64,000 nt of DNA. Source: Streptomyces venezuelae (GTDB lineage: Bacteria > Actinomycetota > Actinomycetes > Streptomycetales > Streptomycetaceae). Positions 17,456 through 25,039 of this stretch are shown here, piece after piece; position 1 is the first letter of the stretch, and each line of letters opens with the position of its first letter. The position numbers and the translations under genes were made by a program. The stretch is taken from assembly GCF_008642335.1 (NCBI RefSeq), contig NZ_CP029191.1, positions 992,001-1,056,000 of the forward strand, in the 5' to 3' direction. The notes beneath the pieces were generated by a model. That model made no database searches and had not been told where the DNA came from. It saw only the letters and a program-made list of their open reading frames with translations.

Positions 17456-17504
17456 GCGAACACGACTGTGCGAACACGACTGTGCGAAGCGAAGCGTGTA
17501 CACG
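17456..17504. promoter_or_regulatory. Tandem 14-bp repeats and a 10-bp palindrome upstream of the GH3 gene
   Basis: GCGAACACGACTGT occurs twice head-to-tail (17456-17469, 17470-17483), followed by a third partial GCGAA. The perfect palindrome CGTGTACACG follows at 17495-17504. All lie 30-80 bases upstream of the beta-glucosidase ATG, where a sugar-responsive repressor would bind. The 182-base gap to the next gene otherwise shows nothing. Confidence 0.5.
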
Positions 17505-17608
17505 TGCCAATGGCGGGTCGTCGTTCGCCCTTTGAACGCACTATGCGACAGACGGACTTGACGCGCCGTTAGACACCACGAGGGGCGGCGGGAAAACTAT
17601 GACTGGCG

Positions 17609-20600
17609 ATGACTCGTGTCAATAAGTTGAACAGGCACACCTTTGACGGTTGGTTTGGTATGCCTGAGACCATGGGCGTGGACATCAGCCGAGTCGTGTT
17701 GGTCGAGTCCGAAAAGGGAGAACCACGCGGCACCGGTTATCTGATCGGCGGTGGACTGGTTCTCGCCTCCGCGCACGCGGTGGGCGGCGAGCCGGTTCAC
17801 ACGGTCCGCTTGCCCGACACGAACGACCGGCATCACTGCGGAGTGGTCTGGCGCGGAACGGGCCCGGTCGACGCGGCCCTGCTCGACCTCCGGGAACCCG
17901 GGGCGGAACGACCATCGGCGGCGGCACCGCCTCGGTGGGGCACGCTGTCGGGGAGCCTGCCCGTGGAGTGCGTCGTGACCGGCTATCCCGGGGGCGCCCG
18001 CACACCCAGACATTTCAAGGGCAAGATCTACCCTGGGGCCGATGTGCCGGAGACCAGCTGGGGCATCCGTATCGACTCCGCACGCGTCCCTGACGCTTCG
18101 AACGTCGTGACAAGCTGGTCAGGGCTGTCCGGGGCACCGGTTTTCGCCGGAGATCTATTGGTCGGCGTGGCGTCGCTCAGCACCACAGATGGTCTGCTGA
18201 TCGCGGTCAGGGTGAGCCTGCTGGCCCGTTCCGAGGACTTTCTGCGCCTGGTCGCGGACCGCACCGGGGTGCCGTTCGTGATCGAGTCCGCGGAGTTGGT
18301 GGACATCGTGGACCCGCCTCGGCCTCGGCGCCGGATCGGCTCACCCTCGACGCTCCTGTTCGCGGACGTCGCCGCTGTGCCGTTCCACGGTCGCGAAGCC
18401 GAGCTCTCCGAGTTGGAACAGTGGTCACAAGAACGAAGGAGTGCCTCCGCCGCCGCGGACATCGGCATCTTCGTCTGCGTCGCCCCCGCCGGCCAGGGGA
18501 AGACGCGGCTGGCGTTCGAGTTCGCCTCCCGGTTGGCGGCGCGCGGCTGGGCCGCGGGGTCGCTGCGCGCCGGAGTGGACGCGGACGGGTTGCGGGTTCT
18601 CGCCGGCCTCCGGTCGCCCGTGCTGCTCGTCATCGACTACGGAGAGACGCGGCCGGAGCAGATCGATGCCGTGATCGAGCAGGCGGTACGAGACCCCACC
18701 CCACATCCGGTACGTGTCCTGATCCTCGCCCGGTCCCTGGGCGAGTGGTGGCCGGCTCTTCGCCACCGCACCAGTCGGGGCGACGTCCGGAGCGTGTACG
18801 AAAGCGCCACCGTGTCCCCGCTCCAGGCGCTGGACGGGACCCGCACAGCTCAGGAGGCCTCCTACAGCGCGGCGATACGGTCCTTCGCAGAGCTGCTGCG
18901 GCAGCTCCCTGGGTCCGCGGACAAGGACTGGGACGCCGTCACCGTTCCCACGAGCCTCCCCGACGGCATCGACGACATCGACGGTGCGGGCTCGGGTTCC
19001 GTACTCCAGCTGCACGCGGCGGCCCTGACCACGCTCCTGAACGCATTCCCGGACACCACTGAAGCCGCCCAAGGCGTACGCGATCTCCTGGCCGCGCGCA
19101 GGAACGAACCGGGGGCCGATCCCGGCCCCGACACCGAAGGCTCCATCCGCATCCGAGGTTTCGGGGACCGTGCCGCCGAAGCCGACCTGCTGGACAGAGC
19201 GGCCGTCGTCGCCGCCGTCACCGACCTCCTTGCGACGCCCGATGATCCGCAGGATCCGTCCGTGGCGGGCAGTGACACGAGCGGGCCGACCGTCGTCGCG
19301 CTGGAGGGCCCGTGGGGCTCGGGCAAGACGACCATGATGCGGCTCATCGAGCTGGAGTTGGGCCGTCGGCAGGAGCAGCTCCCACGCCCTGAGACCTCCC
19401 GCGCCTCGCGGAAATGGCCCGCACCGGCCCACCTGTCCGCCTGGGCCGCGCACCGCAGGCTCTCCCCCCGCTTCGGTGCGGTGCCGGGCAGCTCAGGGGG
19501 TGGCCAAGAGGCGAAGGCTGCCACACCCGTGATCGCCCACTTCAACCCCTGGGCCCACCAGTCGAGCGAGCAGATCTGGGCGGGCCTCACCCGGTCGATC
19601 GTCGAGGCCGCGCAGCCCTGCCTGGGCAGCGACGACAAGTCCCGCGAGGAATACTGGCTGCTCCGCAACGGCCTGCGGCTCGACCGACGGCGCCTGAAGC
19701 GGACACTGTGGCGCAACCTGGCGTCACCCCTGCTGCGCGTCGCCGTCTTCGCGCTCCTGGTCCCCTTGCTGGCCCAACTGGTCAAGGCGGACCAGATCTA
19801 CCGGATCCGGGGCGCCGAGCTCACTGCTCCGAGCCTCGCTCTGCTGCTCCCGGGGGCGCTCCTCCTGATAGGCGTGCTGCACACGCTGGGCCGCCTGGTC
19901 ATGGGCCGTGCCCGGGCGTTCCTGCCCGGCGAGCTCTTCGACGGACCGGTCCTCAGCGGTCCGCTGGCCCCCAGTACCGGAAGCGTCGACACCGCGCTAC
20001 GGGACCCGTACTACAACGCACGGTCCGGCTACCTCTACCTCGTACAGCACGACATCCGCGAGCTGTTGGCGGACCTGCGGGACCGTGGCCACGAACTCAT
20101 CATGTTCATCGACGACCTCGACCGTTGCTCGCCCCGCGCGACCGCCGACGTGTTCGAGGCAATCAACCTCTTCCTGTCCGGGGCCATCCACGGCTCCAAG
20201 CCGCCCGAGAAGCCCCGGGATCACCCCCGGTGCCGGTTCGTGATCGGACTCGACACGACCGTCGTCGCCGCCCATCTCGACCGCGCCTACCAGGACCTCA
20301 CACCCGACAAGGCCAAGCCGGGCAACGGGGACCCCAGCTGGGGCTGGACGTTCCTGCGCAAGCTCATCCAGCTTCCGGTACCGCTGCCGCCCATCACGGA
20401 CACCGGCATCACCACGGTCCTGACCGGCTTGCTGGGCGCCGTCACCACCCGGCAGCCCCCGGCGGCCGCCCCCGAGAGCGGCACCACCAACCCGCGTCCC
20501 GCACCATCCACGGTTGTCACCCCGGAGATGGCCATGGGCATGGGAGAGGCCGGGACTCCGCGCATCCAATACGACCCGGAGGCCGAGGCCAGGGCCCGCG

Positions 20601-21019
20601 CACTGGAGACGAACCCGGAGATCCGTACGCTCATCGAGCAACGCCTGAACGACCACCCGGACATCTCGATCCGGGAGGCCAAGCGGCTCCTGACGATCTG
20701 GCAGTTCTATCTGCGGGTCAGCGGCCACAAGGCCCGCGGAACCGATCAGCTCTCCGTGGAACAGGCCCTCCACCTCGTCGTCCTCGCCGAGATCGCGGCG
20801 CGTTGGCCCGCGATGCAGACACAGCTGCGTCGCCCGGTCGAGGGGAGGCCGGGGCTGTACTGGCTGGCCCGGAGCGCGCACGACGACGAGCAGTGGGCGG
20901 CGTCACGCGCCCGGACCGGGCTCCGGGCCAAGCACCACACCCCGGCGTGCGACGCGCTGCGCGTGCTGTTGCGGGATCACGACGGGGAGCGGGTGGCGGC
21001 GGTGGCCGAGACTATGTGA
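17609..21019 (+). CDS. Trypsin-like protease / STAND-type ATPase / KAP ATPase fusion (candidate defence protein)
   Basis: An 1136-residue multidomain protein. Residues about 25-210 form a chymotrypsin-fold protease with a complete-looking triad: His56 (LASAHAVGG), Asp88 (GPVDAAL) and Ser174 (GLSGAPVF). Residues about 258-400 are a STAND-like P-loop ATPase of the common actinobacterial type, with Walker A APAGQGKTR (292-300), Walker B LLVIDYGE (339-346) and the LILARS...GEWW block. Residues about 525-1060 are a KAP-family ATPase: Walker A GPWGSGKTT (567-575), HFNPWAH (644-650), two membrane helices (about 708-726 and 740-760) between the Walker motifs, Walker B MFIDDLDRC (832-840) and RFVIGLD. 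A second possible start is ATG 17672, closer to the protease domain. It resembles single-gene conflict systems, but no phage-defence function is proven from sequence. Confidence 0.88.
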   Translation: MTRVNKLNRHTFDGWFGMPETMGVDISRVVLVESEKGEPRGTGYLIGGGLVLASAHAVGGEPVHTVRLPDTNDRHHCGVVWRGTGPVDAALLDLREPGAERPSAAAPPRWGTLSGSLPVECVVTGYPGGARTPRHFKGKIYPGADVPETSWGIRIDSARVPDASNVVTSWSGLSGAPVFAGDLLVGVASLSTTDGLLIAVRVSLLARSEDFLRLVADRTGVPFVIESAELVDIVDPPRPRRRIGSPSTLLFADVAAVPFHGREAELSELEQWSQERRSASAAADIGIFVCVAPAGQGKTRLAFEFASRLAARGWAAGSLRAGVDADGLRVLAGLRSPVLLVIDYGETRPEQIDAVIEQAVRDPTPHPVRVLILARSLGEWWPALRHRTSRGDVRSVYESATVSPLQALDGTRTAQEASYSAAIRSFAELLRQLPGSADKDWDAVTVPTSLPDGIDDIDGAGSGSVLQLHAAALTTLLNAFPDTTEAAQGVRDLLAARRNEPGADPGPDTEGSIRIRGFGDRAAEADLLDRAAVVAAVTDLLATPDDPQDPSVAGSDTSGPTVVALEGPWGSGKTTMMRLIELELGRRQEQLPRPETSRASRKWPAPAHLSAWAAHRRLSPRFGAVPGSSGGGQEAKAATPVIAHFNPWAHQSSEQIWAGLTRSIVEAAQPCLGSDDKSREEYWLLRNGLRLDRRRLKRTLWRNLASPLLRVAVFALLVPLLAQLVKADQIYRIRGAELTAPSLALLLPGALLLIGVLHTLGRLVMGRARAFLPGELFDGPVLSGPLAPSTGSVDTALRDPYYNARSGYLYLVQHDIRELLADLRDRGHELIMFIDDLDRCSPRATADVFEAINLFLSGAIHGSKPPEKPRDHPRCRFVIGLDTTVVAAHLDRAYQDLTPDKAKPGNGDPSWGWTFLRKLIQLPVPLPPITDTGITTVLTGLLGAVTTRQPPAAAPESGTTNPRPAPSTVVTPEMAMGMGEAGTPRIQYDPEAEARARALETNPEIRTLIEQRLNDHPDISIREAKRLLTIWQFYLRVSGHKARGTDQLSVEQALHLVVLAEIAARWPAMQTQLRRPVEGRPGLYWLARSAHDDEQWAASRARTGLRAKHHTPACDALRVLLRDHDGERVAAVAETM

Positions 21020-21023
21020 CCGG

Positions 21024-21482
21024 TCAGCTGGGGTTGTTGGGGCGCAGTGTCCACACCACCGTCATCTCGCCGGTGACCGCGCCGTCCTCGCGGCGGATCT
21101 CGATCGTGACCGGGAACTCGGGGCGCTCGCCCGCGTCGAGTTCGGCGATCACGTCGGCGGCCGGGCGGCCGAGGGTGGCCGTCGCCGTGACGGGGCCCAT
21201 GGCCAGCTTCTTGTACGCGATCTCGGCGCTCACGGCGAGCGGGACCGCCCGCGAGAGCTCCGCGCCGAACGCGGCGAGGACGATCGCGCCGCTCGCGGAC
21301 TCGCCCAGCGTGAACATGGCGCCGGCGTGCGGTCCGCCGACGTGGTTGTGGTAGTCGCTCTGGTCGGGCAGGGCCACCACGGCCCTGTCCGGGGAGGTCT
21401 CCCGGAACTCGAGGTTCAGGGTCCGGGCCATCGGAACCGTGGCGGCGAGCATCTCGCCGATCGACATCTGGTCTGCGCTCAT
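21024..21482 (-). CDS. Hotdog-fold thioesterase (DUF4442/PaaI-like)
   Basis: A 152-residue single hotdog domain. VGGPHAGAMFTLGESASGAI contains the His-Gly helix start and acidic residue used by PaaI/YiiD-like thioesterases. It is followed by IAYKKLAMGPVTATATLG and a C-terminal strand ending EMTVVWTLRP. It probably hydrolyses an acyl-CoA; the substrate is unknown. I chose ATG 21482; upstream in-frame ATGs at 21497 and 21548 would run through the divergent promoter region. A 12-bp palindrome lies 12 bases upstream of this start. It is convergent with the large ATPase gene, with 4 bases between. Confidence 0.82.
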   Translation of the reverse strand: MSADQMSIGEMLAATVPMARTLNLEFRETSPDRAVVALPDQSDYHNHVGGPHAGAMFTLGESASGAIVLAAFGAELSRAVPLAVSAEIAYKKLAMGPVTATATLGRPAADVIAELDAGERPEFPVTIEIRREDGAVTGEMTVVWTLRPNNPS

Positions 21483-21493
21483 GGCCGCGATGT

Positions 21494-21505
21494 TACCCAT
21501 GGGTA
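21494..21505. promoter_or_regulatory. 12-bp palindrome TACCCATGGGTA
   Basis: A perfect palindrome in the short divergent region between the thioesterase and the first of the three paralogous membrane proteins. It is a candidate operator. It also contains an out-of-frame-looking ATG, and it may arise by chance. Confidence 0.35.
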
Positions 21506-21549
21506 GGTAGCCTTGACCAGGACCTGTCCGCGCGTGGATCACCGTCACC

Positions 21550-21555
21550 TATGGT
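21550..21555 (+). promoter_or_regulatory. -10-like element of a leaderless promoter (paralogue 1)
   Basis: TATGGT starts exactly 14 bases before the ATG at 21564. The same spacing recurs at the two paralogues (22646, 23836), placing the transcript start at or next to the ATG, so these genes are probably leaderless. No convincing -35 element is visible. Confidence 0.5.
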
Positions 21556-21563
21556 TGACGCCC

Positions 21564-22583
21564 ATGTGGCATGGAGAGCAGCCGCCCGGGGGCGAGCAGA
21601 ACCAGCAGGGGCAGTGGCCGCAAGGTCAGAACCCGCAGAGTCCGAATCCGTACCAGCAGCCGGGGTACCAGCAGCCCAACCCCTACGGGCAGCAAGCCAC
21701 GTGGAACGCGCCGACGGTGACCGCCGGCCCGCAGGGAGCCGCGCCCGAGCCCCCAGGAGACGGCAGGGGCGGCGGCGGTCGTACGAAGCTGATCGCCCTC
21801 GTCGCGGCCGGGGCCGTCGTCGTCGGCGCGGGCGTCACCGGCGCCCTGCTCCTCGGCGGCGACAAAGACGACTCCGCTCAGCCCGGGCCCGCGAAATCCA
21901 GCGCCTCGCCGAAAGCGACCGCAACCGCCACCGCGACCGCGACCGCCAACCCGCGTAACGGCGACGGCATGCCCGAGCCGACCGTTCCCGGCTGGAAAGT
22001 CGTCGTCAACCCCAAGCTCGGCATCGCGTTCGACGTGCCCGCCGACTGGTCCCTGGAATCGCGGGACTGGGCCGGCGGCGTCGTGGAGGACAAGGACGCC
22101 GATGACGACTCGGCGCCGTTCCTCGCCGCCTACGCCGCCCCCGCCTACTTCAAGGAGAAGTGGTGCGTGAGCGACGACGACAAGGACGGCATCAAGGACG
22201 ACACGGCACTGGCGGCCGCGGGCACACGCGGCGGGCGCGGCGTGAAGAGCACCGAGGAGGCCGCCCGGCACGACGCGGTCAACTGGGTCTACGGCGTCTA
22301 TACGCAGCCGGACAGGAAGAAGGTCACGATGGGGCCGACCGAGGTGTACACCACCGAGTCCGGCCTCAAGGGCACCCTGGTGACCGCGAGTTCGGCCGGT
22401 GCCGAGAAGCGGGGCAAGTGCGGCTCGGACGGCAAGGCCGCGGTGTTCGCCTTCAAGAACTCCGACGGCAGGTTCGCCTCCTGGTCCTTCCACGGGGCCA
22501 AGGGCGTCAAGGACGAACTGCCGGACGAGACGGTCCGGGAGATCACCGCGACGGTGCGTCTGTACGAGCCTGTCCAGGACTGA
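21564..22583 (+). CDS. Pro/Gln-rich single-pass membrane protein, exported domain (paralogue 1 of 3)
   Basis: 339 residues in three parts: a cytosolic low-complexity N-terminus rich in Pro, Gln, Tyr and Gly (NPYQQPGYQQPNPYGQQ), one transmembrane helix at about 73-95 (LIALVAAGAVVVGAGVTGAL), and an exported C-terminal domain after an Ala/Thr-repeat linker. The exported domain starts with WKVVVNPKLGIAFDVPADW. It contains KWCVSDDDKDGIKDD, a DxDxDG calcium-loop-like stretch, and a second Cys (GKCGSDG) that could pair with the first. Its function is unknown. It is the most diverged of the three tandem copies. The start at 21564 is shared in form (Met-Trp) by all three. Confidence 0.85.
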   Translation: MWHGEQPPGGEQNQQGQWPQGQNPQSPNPYQQPGYQQPNPYGQQATWNAPTVTAGPQGAAPEPPGDGRGGGGRTKLIALVAAGAVVVGAGVTGALLLGGDKDDSAQPGPAKSSASPKATATATATATANPRNGDGMPEPTVPGWKVVVNPKLGIAFDVPADWSLESRDWAGGVVEDKDADDDSAPFLAAYAAPAYFKEKWCVSDDDKDGIKDDTALAAAGTRGGRGVKSTEEAARHDAVNWVYGVYTQPDRKKVTMGPTEVYTTESGLKGTLVTASSAGAEKRGKCGSDGKAAVFAFKNSDGRFASWSFHGAKGVKDELPDETVREITATVRLYEPVQD

Positions 22584-22645
22584 CTGACCGCTGGAGAGTT
22601 CGGCGCGCACCCGGGGCCGTTGTGATCTTGTATGACGGGTCCCCG

Positions 22646-22651
22646 TATCGT
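22646..22651 (+). promoter_or_regulatory. -10-like element of a leaderless promoter (paralogue 2)
   Basis: TATCGT starts 14 bases before ATG 22660, the same distance as in the other two paralogues. The 76-base intergenic region shows no ribosome binding site. Confidence 0.45.
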
Positions 22652-22659
22652 GTCCGGCC

Positions 22660-23721
22660 ATGTGGCCAGGACAGCAGCCGCCCGGGGGCGAGCAGAACCC
22701 GCAGGACCCGAGCCGGAACCCGTACCAGCAGCCGGGGTACCAGCAGCCGAATCCCTATCAGCAGCCGGGATATCAGGCTCCGAACCCCTACCAGCAGCCC
22801 ACCGCGGGCCAGCCGGGGCAGCCGGGCCAGCCGGGGCAGTGGAGCGCCCCGACCGCGCCCACCGGGGTGCCCCAGGCGACCGGCAGCGGCGATGGCGGCG
22901 GTACCGGCGGCCGTGGCGACCGCGGACGCGACAAGGTCAAGATCGTCTCGATCGTGACGGCGGCCGCCGTCGTCGTGGCCGCGGGCGTCACCGGCTATCT
23001 GGTGCTCGGCGGCGGGGACGACAAGGACAGCAAGGCCGACTCCCCCGCACCCGCCTCCCGGCAGCCGGACCCCACGACGGGCGAGGGCTCCGACAGCGGG
23101 CGCGGCAAGGACAACGGTCTGAAGCCGACCATCAAGGGCTGGCACGTCGTGGTGAACCCGAAGTGGGGCACCGCCTTCGACGTGCCGCCCGAGTGGGAGG
23201 TGCAGAACCCGGGCTCGGCGATCGCCTTCGAGGACAACGAGACCGGCAAGCCGCTGATGACCATGTCGGCGCCCGCGTACCTCAAGTCCAAGTGGTGCGT
23301 CACCGACGACGACAAGGACGGCAGGACCGAGGACCACGAGCTCGCCGCCGTCGGCACGAAGGGCGCCAACGGCGCGAAGAACACCGACGAGGTCGCGGTG
23401 AACCAGGTCGGCTGGTGGATCTACGCCGGTTACACCCAGCCGGACAAGAAGAGCTTCACGTCCGACGAGAAGGCACAGCCGTACACGACGAAGTCCGGCA
23501 TCAAGGGCAGCATCGCCCGCGCCCGGTCGACGAACACCCCGATGAAGGGCAAGTGCGCGACGGACGGCAAAGCGATCACCTTCGGCTTCAAGAACGCGGC
23601 GGGTGAGTACGTCGCCTGGAGCCTCTACGGCGCCAAGGGCGTGAAGGACGAGATACCCGAGGAGACGGTGATGAAGATCCTCAGCACGGTGCGCACCCAC
23701 GGGGACCCGACGGAATCCTGA
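22660..23721 (+). CDS. Pro/Gln-rich single-pass membrane protein, exported domain (paralogue 2 of 3)
   Basis: 353 residues with the same plan as its neighbours. The N-terminal cytosolic segment has repeated NPYQQPGYQ units. A single membrane helix lies around 90-110 (IVSIVTAAAVVVAAGVTGYL). The exported domain starts WHVVVNPKWGTAFDVPPEW and includes KWCVTDDDKDGRTED and a second conserved Cys (GKCATDG), with a helical end VKDEIPEETVMKILSTVR. The cytosolic Tyr/Pro/Gln repeats resemble segments that mediate weak multivalent contacts in other Streptomyces membrane proteins. The exported fold is unassigned. It is closest to paralogue 3, consistent with recent duplication. Confidence 0.87.
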   Translation: MWPGQQPPGGEQNPQDPSRNPYQQPGYQQPNPYQQPGYQAPNPYQQPTAGQPGQPGQPGQWSAPTAPTGVPQATGSGDGGGTGGRGDRGRDKVKIVSIVTAAAVVVAAGVTGYLVLGGGDDKDSKADSPAPASRQPDPTTGEGSDSGRGKDNGLKPTIKGWHVVVNPKWGTAFDVPPEWEVQNPGSAIAFEDNETGKPLMTMSAPAYLKSKWCVTDDDKDGRTEDHELAAVGTKGANGAKNTDEVAVNQVGWWIYAGYTQPDKKSFTSDEKAQPYTTKSGIKGSIARARSTNTPMKGKCATDGKAITFGFKNAAGEYVAWSLYGAKGVKDEIPEETVMKILSTVRTHGDPTES

Positions 23722-23835
23722 CGCATTCTCCCCTTGCGCTCCGCTTCCTCCACGTTCTCCACGGCTTCTCCCCGTGTGGCCCGGTAGGTGCCCGTCCCGC
23801 CGGGACCGCGCATGGCACCAGGTCCCCCGCACCTC

Positions 23836-23841
23836 TATGGT
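23836..23841 (+). promoter_or_regulatory. -10-like element of a leaderless promoter (paralogue 3)
   Basis: TATGGT starts 14 bases before ATG 23850, identical in sequence and spacing to the element before paralogue 1, although the surrounding intergenic bases differ. Confidence 0.5.
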
Positions 23842-23849
23842 TACTGGCC

Positions 23850-24953
23850 ATGTGGCCAGAAAATCAGCCGCCCGGGGGCGAGCAGAACCCGCAGGACCAG
23901 AGTCCGAACCCGTACCAGCAGCCGGGGTACCAGCAGCCGAACCCGTATCAGCAGCCGGGATACCAGCAGTCCGCGGGTGGCTACCAGCAGCCGGCGGGGG
24001 GCTACCAGCAGCCTGCGGGCGGCCAGCAGCCGCACCCGGGTGCGTACTCGCAGCCCGAGCAGTCGCACTGGGCGGCCCCGACGCCGCCGCCCGTGCCGCA
24101 GCAGCAGACCGGCGGCGGGCCGGGCGGTGGCGGCGGGAACAAGACGAAGGTCACCGCCATCGTGGCGGCGCTCGCCGTCGTGGCCGCGGCGGGCGTCACC
24201 GGTTTCCTGGTCTTCGGCGGCGATGACGACAAGAACGACGAGGCGGGCCCGGCGAAGCCCTCGAAGTCCGCGAAGAAGGACCCCAGCCCGTCGCCGAGCG
24301 ACGACGGGAACGCGCGCGACGCCGACGACGAGAAGCCCATGATCGACGGCTGGCAGGTCGTCGTGAACCCCAAGTGGGGCACCGCGTTCGACGTCCCGCC
24401 GGACTGGAAGGTCCAGACGCCGGACACCTTCATCGCCTTCGACGACCGCAAGGAGGAGGGCGCGAAGACCATCATCGGCATGTCCGCCCCCGCGATCCTC
24501 AAGGACAAGTGGTGCACGTCCGACGACGACAAGGACGGCAGGCCCGACGACACCTCGCTCGCCGCGGTCGGCACCAAGGGCCAGAACGGCGCCAAGAACA
24601 CCAAGGACATCGCGCGCAACGACTCGGCGTGGTGGGTCTTCGGCGGCTACACCGAGCAGACCAAGGCCGACAAGAAGAAGATCAAGATCGGCGAGATCAA
24701 GGACTTCACCACCAAGGCCGGGATCAAGGGCAGCGTCGCCACGTCGACGACGTCCGGTGCCGCCACGTCGGCCAAGTGCGACTCCGAGGGCAAGGCCACG
24801 ACGTTCGCCTTCAAGAACGGTGCCGGTGAGTTCGTCGCCTGGACCCTCTACGGCGCGAAGGGCGTCAAGGAGGAGGTCTCCGACGATCTCGTGCAGCAGA
24901 TCCTCGGGACGGTGCGGCTGAGCAAGGAGACGGCCGAGGAGTCCGGCCGCTAG
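23850..24953 (+). CDS. Pro/Gln-rich single-pass membrane protein, exported domain (paralogue 3 of 3)
   Basis: 367 residues. It has the longest cytosolic repeat region of the trio, with NPYQQPGYQQ units and then GGYQQPA units, followed by one membrane helix (VTAIVAALAVVAAAGVTGFLVF, about 108-128). A charged Lys/Ser/Pro linker precedes the exported domain WQVVVNPKWGTAFDVPPDW with KWCTSDDDKDGRPDD and a later Cys (AKCDSEG). The two Cys and the acidic DxDxDG loop are kept in all copies, which suggests a structural disulfide and perhaps calcium binding. Function is unknown. The gene spacing (76 and 128 bases) and separate promoter elements suggest individual expression. Confidence 0.87.
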   Translation: MWPENQPPGGEQNPQDQSPNPYQQPGYQQPNPYQQPGYQQSAGGYQQPAGGYQQPAGGQQPHPGAYSQPEQSHWAAPTPPPVPQQQTGGGPGGGGGNKTKVTAIVAALAVVAAAGVTGFLVFGGDDDKNDEAGPAKPSKSAKKDPSPSPSDDGNARDADDEKPMIDGWQVVVNPKWGTAFDVPPDWKVQTPDTFIAFDDRKEEGAKTIIGMSAPAILKDKWCTSDDDKDGRPDDTSLAAVGTKGQNGAKNTKDIARNDSAWWVFGGYTEQTKADKKKIKIGEIKDFTTKAGIKGSVATSTTSGAATSAKCDSEGKATTFAFKNGAGEFVAWTLYGAKGVKEEVSDDLVQQILGTVRLSKETAEESGR

Positions 24954-25039
24954 AGGACGCCCGACGCCGGCGGCCTCCCCGCGCGGAGCGGGCAAGAAAC
25001 GGTTTGGCAAGTCGGCCGTCCGCCGGGGATAGTCCCGGG

